Assembly: GCF_009604375.1 (NCBI RefSeq)
Contig: NZ_WEGH01000003.1
Span: forward strand, 248,001 to 312,000
DNA: 64,000 nucleotides
Source: Actinomadura macrotermitis
GTDB taxonomy: Bacteria; Actinomycetota; Actinomycetes; Streptosporangiales; Streptosporangiaceae
Direction: 5' to 3'
The notes beneath the pieces were generated by a model. That model worked only from the letters and a program-made list of their open reading frames with translations, was not told the origin of the DNA and searched no databases. Below, one piece after another: positions 62,486 through 64,000 of the stretch; positions within the stretch are counted from its first letter, which is position 1, and the number at the start of each line of letters is the position of its first letter. A program made the position numbers and the translations under genes.

Positions 62486-63403
62486 TCATCCCTTTCCGAC
62501 GGTCTCCAGGGCGCGGTCCAGCTCGTCCGGGCCGTCGACGTAGGCGACCGGGTAGGGCACGTCGAAGCCGACCTTGCGCAGGAACGGGCCGACGGCGATC
62601 GCGGCGGTGGGCTCGTGCGCCGTCACCTCGCGCAGCATGCCGGGCACCGACAGGGGCTCGACCTCGTTGCGCAGCAGCAGGTCGCGCACGCCTTCGGCGG
62701 TGGTCACCGTCCGGCCGCCGTCCAGGCCGGTGCAGACGGGGACCTGCGGGTCGGCCTGCGGGACGGCGTCCAGGTGCCGCTCCAGCCGGGCGCGGGCGTG
62801 CTCGCGCAGCGGGGTGTGGTGCGCGGTGGTGCTGTAGGGCGCCTCGGCCACGTCGATCGGCAGCGGGCCCTCCTCCTCCAGGCGGCGCAGGTCCTCGCGG
62901 CGGCCGCTCACCATGATGAGGCGGCCCCGGCCGCGGCGCACCGGGCCGTAGTCGACGGCCACGTGCTCCTCGTAGGGGGCGGCGTCGACGCCGCGCGGGA
63001 CGAAGACGAACCCGATGCCCTCCGCGCGCCCGGGGTCGGCCGGGCCCACGTCGGCGCCCGCGAGGGCCGCGATGAGGTCGCGCTCGGCGATCCCGCCGGT
63101 GACGCCGGCGGCGACGGACTCGCCGAGGCTGATCCCGCCCGCGACGTCCGGGGCGAGGCCGGCGTCCGCCAGGGTGTCGGCGACGCCGATCATCCCGGCG
63201 GCGAGGGCGACGCCGTTCAGCCGGGTCGGCTCCAGGTCCGCCGGGCGCTCCCGCTCGTGCAGCAGCACGTCGGCGGGGATGCCGGCGACCTCGGCGGCGC
63301 GCTCGTAGGCGCCCGCCACCCGCGGGTGCCGCCCGGCGAGCCCGCGCATGTCGGCCATGTCGTGGCGGCCGCTGTTCGGTCCGAAGATCACCGCGACGGT
63401 CAT
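62486..63403 (-). CDS. Discrete acyltransferase (FabD/PKS AT-like)
   Basis: The 305-residue protein has the acyltransferase fold: nucleophile Ser92 in GGISLGESVAAG and catalytic His196 in STTAHHTPL. The N-terminal GQGSQ motif of FabD is replaced by FGPNSGR, and the Arg that selects malonyl groups is not evident after the GxSxGE motif, so the acyl substrate may differ. ATG 63403 overlaps the ACP stop (ATGA), so it probably loads that ACP. It is the last gene of a cluster entering from the right. Confidence 0.82.
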   Translation of the reverse strand: MTVAVIFGPNSGRHDMADMRGLAGRHPRVAGAYERAAEVAGIPADVLLHERERPADLEPTRLNGVALAAGMIGVADTLADAGLAPDVAGGISLGESVAAGVTGGIAERDLIAALAGADVGPADPGRAEGIGFVFVPRGVDAAPYEEHVAVDYGPVRRGRGRLIMVSGRREDLRRLEEEGPLPIDVAEAPYSTTAHHTPLREHARARLERHLDAVPQADPQVPVCTGLDGGRTVTTAEGVRDLLLRNEVEPLSVPGMLREVTAHEPTAAIAVGPFLRKVGFDVPYPVAYVDGPDELDRALETVGKG

Positions 63404-63636
63404 GAGCGCTCCCCCTCGGTCAGCGCGACGACCTCGTCGGCGGTCCGGGCCGCCGCGAACTCGCGCAGGTCGAACTTGACGTCGAAGTGCTGTTCGAGCC
63501 GGGCCAGCGCCTCCAGCGTGGCCACGCTGTCCCAGCCGTGCGATTTCAGGTCGGGTTCCTTGCGCAGGTCCTCGGCGGGAAGCTCCAGCACGTCGCCGAG
63601 GATGTCCAGGACGGCGCCTGCGGTGTCAGCGGGCAT
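63400..63636 (-). CDS. Acyl carrier protein
   Basis: The 78-residue ACP has the phosphopantetheine site Ser37 in HGWDSVATLEAL; the usual DSL is DSV here. Helix I (VLDILGDVLELPAEDL) and helix III (FDLREFAAARTADEVVAL) are clear. Overlaps of 4 bp with the acyltransferase and 11 bp with the MFS gene show one operon. It is more divergent than fatty-acid AcpP and looks like a specialised-metabolism ACP. Confidence 0.9.
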   Translation of the reverse strand: MPADTAGAVLDILGDVLELPAEDLRKEPDLKSHGWDSVATLEALARLEQHFDVKFDLREFAAARTADEVVALTEGERS

Positions 63637-64000
63637 CGGTCTGCTCCATCTCCTTGTCGTTGCGCACGTCGGCCGCCGGCCCGTCCTGCGGGCGGGCGGC
63701 CCGTTCCATGCCGAGGGCGGCGGCCACGGCGACCGCGACGACCGCCAGCGGCAGCAGCAGCGTCCAGCGCACGGCCGTCCCGAGCACCGCGTGGTCGCGC
63801 ACCTCGGCCTGCAGCAGCACGCCGACCGCCGCGGTGCCGAGCACCACGCCGACCTGGCGCGCCGTGCTGTAGACGCCGGACGCGGTGCCCATCAGCGGGC
63901 CCGGGACGTGCCGCATCGCGGCGCTCGCCAGCGCCGGGAAGACCGCGCCGGTGCCGAGCCCGACCAGGGTCACCCCGGCCAGCACGCTCCACCGGTCGAC
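63626..64000 (-). CDS. MFS transporter C-terminal part (DHA2-like), 5' end outside window
   Basis: The visible 124 residues include GVTLVGLGTGAVFPALASAAMRHVPG, TASGVYSTARQVGVVLGTAAVGVLL and two more hydrophobic helices with a charged C-terminus. SGVYSTARQVGVVLGTA matches the 14-helix DHA2 drug-exporter group near its end. The frame runs open to the window edge. It probably exports the product of the biosynthetic cluster that includes the ACP and acyltransferase. Confidence 0.83.
   Translation of the reverse strand, partial: VDRWSVLAGVTLVGLGTGAVFPALASAAMRHVPGPLMGTASGVYSTARQVGVVLGTAAVGVLLQAEVRDHAVLGTAVRWTLLLPLAVVAVAVAAALGMERAARPQDGPAADVRNDKEMEQTDAR

Overview
This 64 kb window is bacterial chromosome from a high-GC actinomycete (roughly 72% G+C by eye, with G or C at almost every third codon position). 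GTG starts are common and many genes overlap by ATGA or GTGA. The family content is actinobacterial: pairs of XRE/DUF5753 regulators with DUF397 peptides, an F420-type LLM oxidoreductase, DUF574 methyltransferase, DUF6504 with an actinobacterial LexA box, and PknB-type kinases. A member of the Streptosporangiales (for example Thermomonosporaceae/Actinomadura) is a reasonable guess, but the sequence alone does not prove it. I saw no rRNA, tRNA, CRISPR array, insertion sequence or prophage.

Region 1 (1-14.6 kb) is a cobalamin operon on the minus strand, read from right to left. It opens with a cobalamin riboswitch (about 14456-14597) and a possible seven-codon leader, then a cobaltochelatase-type ChlI/D protein, cobO, cobB, a GNAT acetyltransferase with an unrecognised C-terminal domain, cobL, a cobE/cbiG-like gene, cobH, cobC, a bluB-cobT fusion and cysG/cobA. 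It ends in a dynamin-like GTPase with a long repetitive N-terminus that leaves the window. The steps missing here (cobN, cobI, cobJ, cobM, cobK and others) must lie elsewhere. cobQ and cobD sit in a second small group at 48.1-50.5 kb.

Region 2 (14.7-33.5 kb) is regulators and metabolism: a TetR gene; a developmental-type locus (RsbW-like ATPase diverging from XRE and DUF397 genes); an LLM oxidoreductase behind a KstR-like box; an AlsS-like acetolactate synthase; a TetR/aldo-keto reductase pair facing an FMN reductase across twin operators; methyltransferases; an AhpD-like protein; a class-A-beta-lactamase-fold hydrolase; an orphan small peptide gene; an FtsX-type ABC exporter with a tiny membrane protein facing a two-component system; and a LexA-boxed DUF6504 gene.

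Region 3 (33.7-48 kb) holds a TetR gene, a membrane Ser/Thr kinase, an alpha/beta hydrolase, an amino-acid permease, a compact papain-like toxin/Imm35-like immunity pair, LysE and MFS exporters with a MarR regulator, a secreted deacetylase, an acyl-CoA ligase, a DUF1444-like protein and a large secreted hydrolase.

Region 4 (48-64 kb) holds cobQ-cobD-phosphotransferase; a second XRE/DUF397/RsbW-like locus with visibly lower G+C and an 18-bp palindrome; a SecY paralogue that appears to start at CTG, followed by a TPR-bearing kinase; a TetR/aldehyde dehydrogenase pair with twin operators; trehalose synthase; a double-STAS protein; and, at the right edge, an acyltransferase-ACP-MFS group that looks like the end of a polyketide or acyl-type biosynthetic cluster continuing outside the window.
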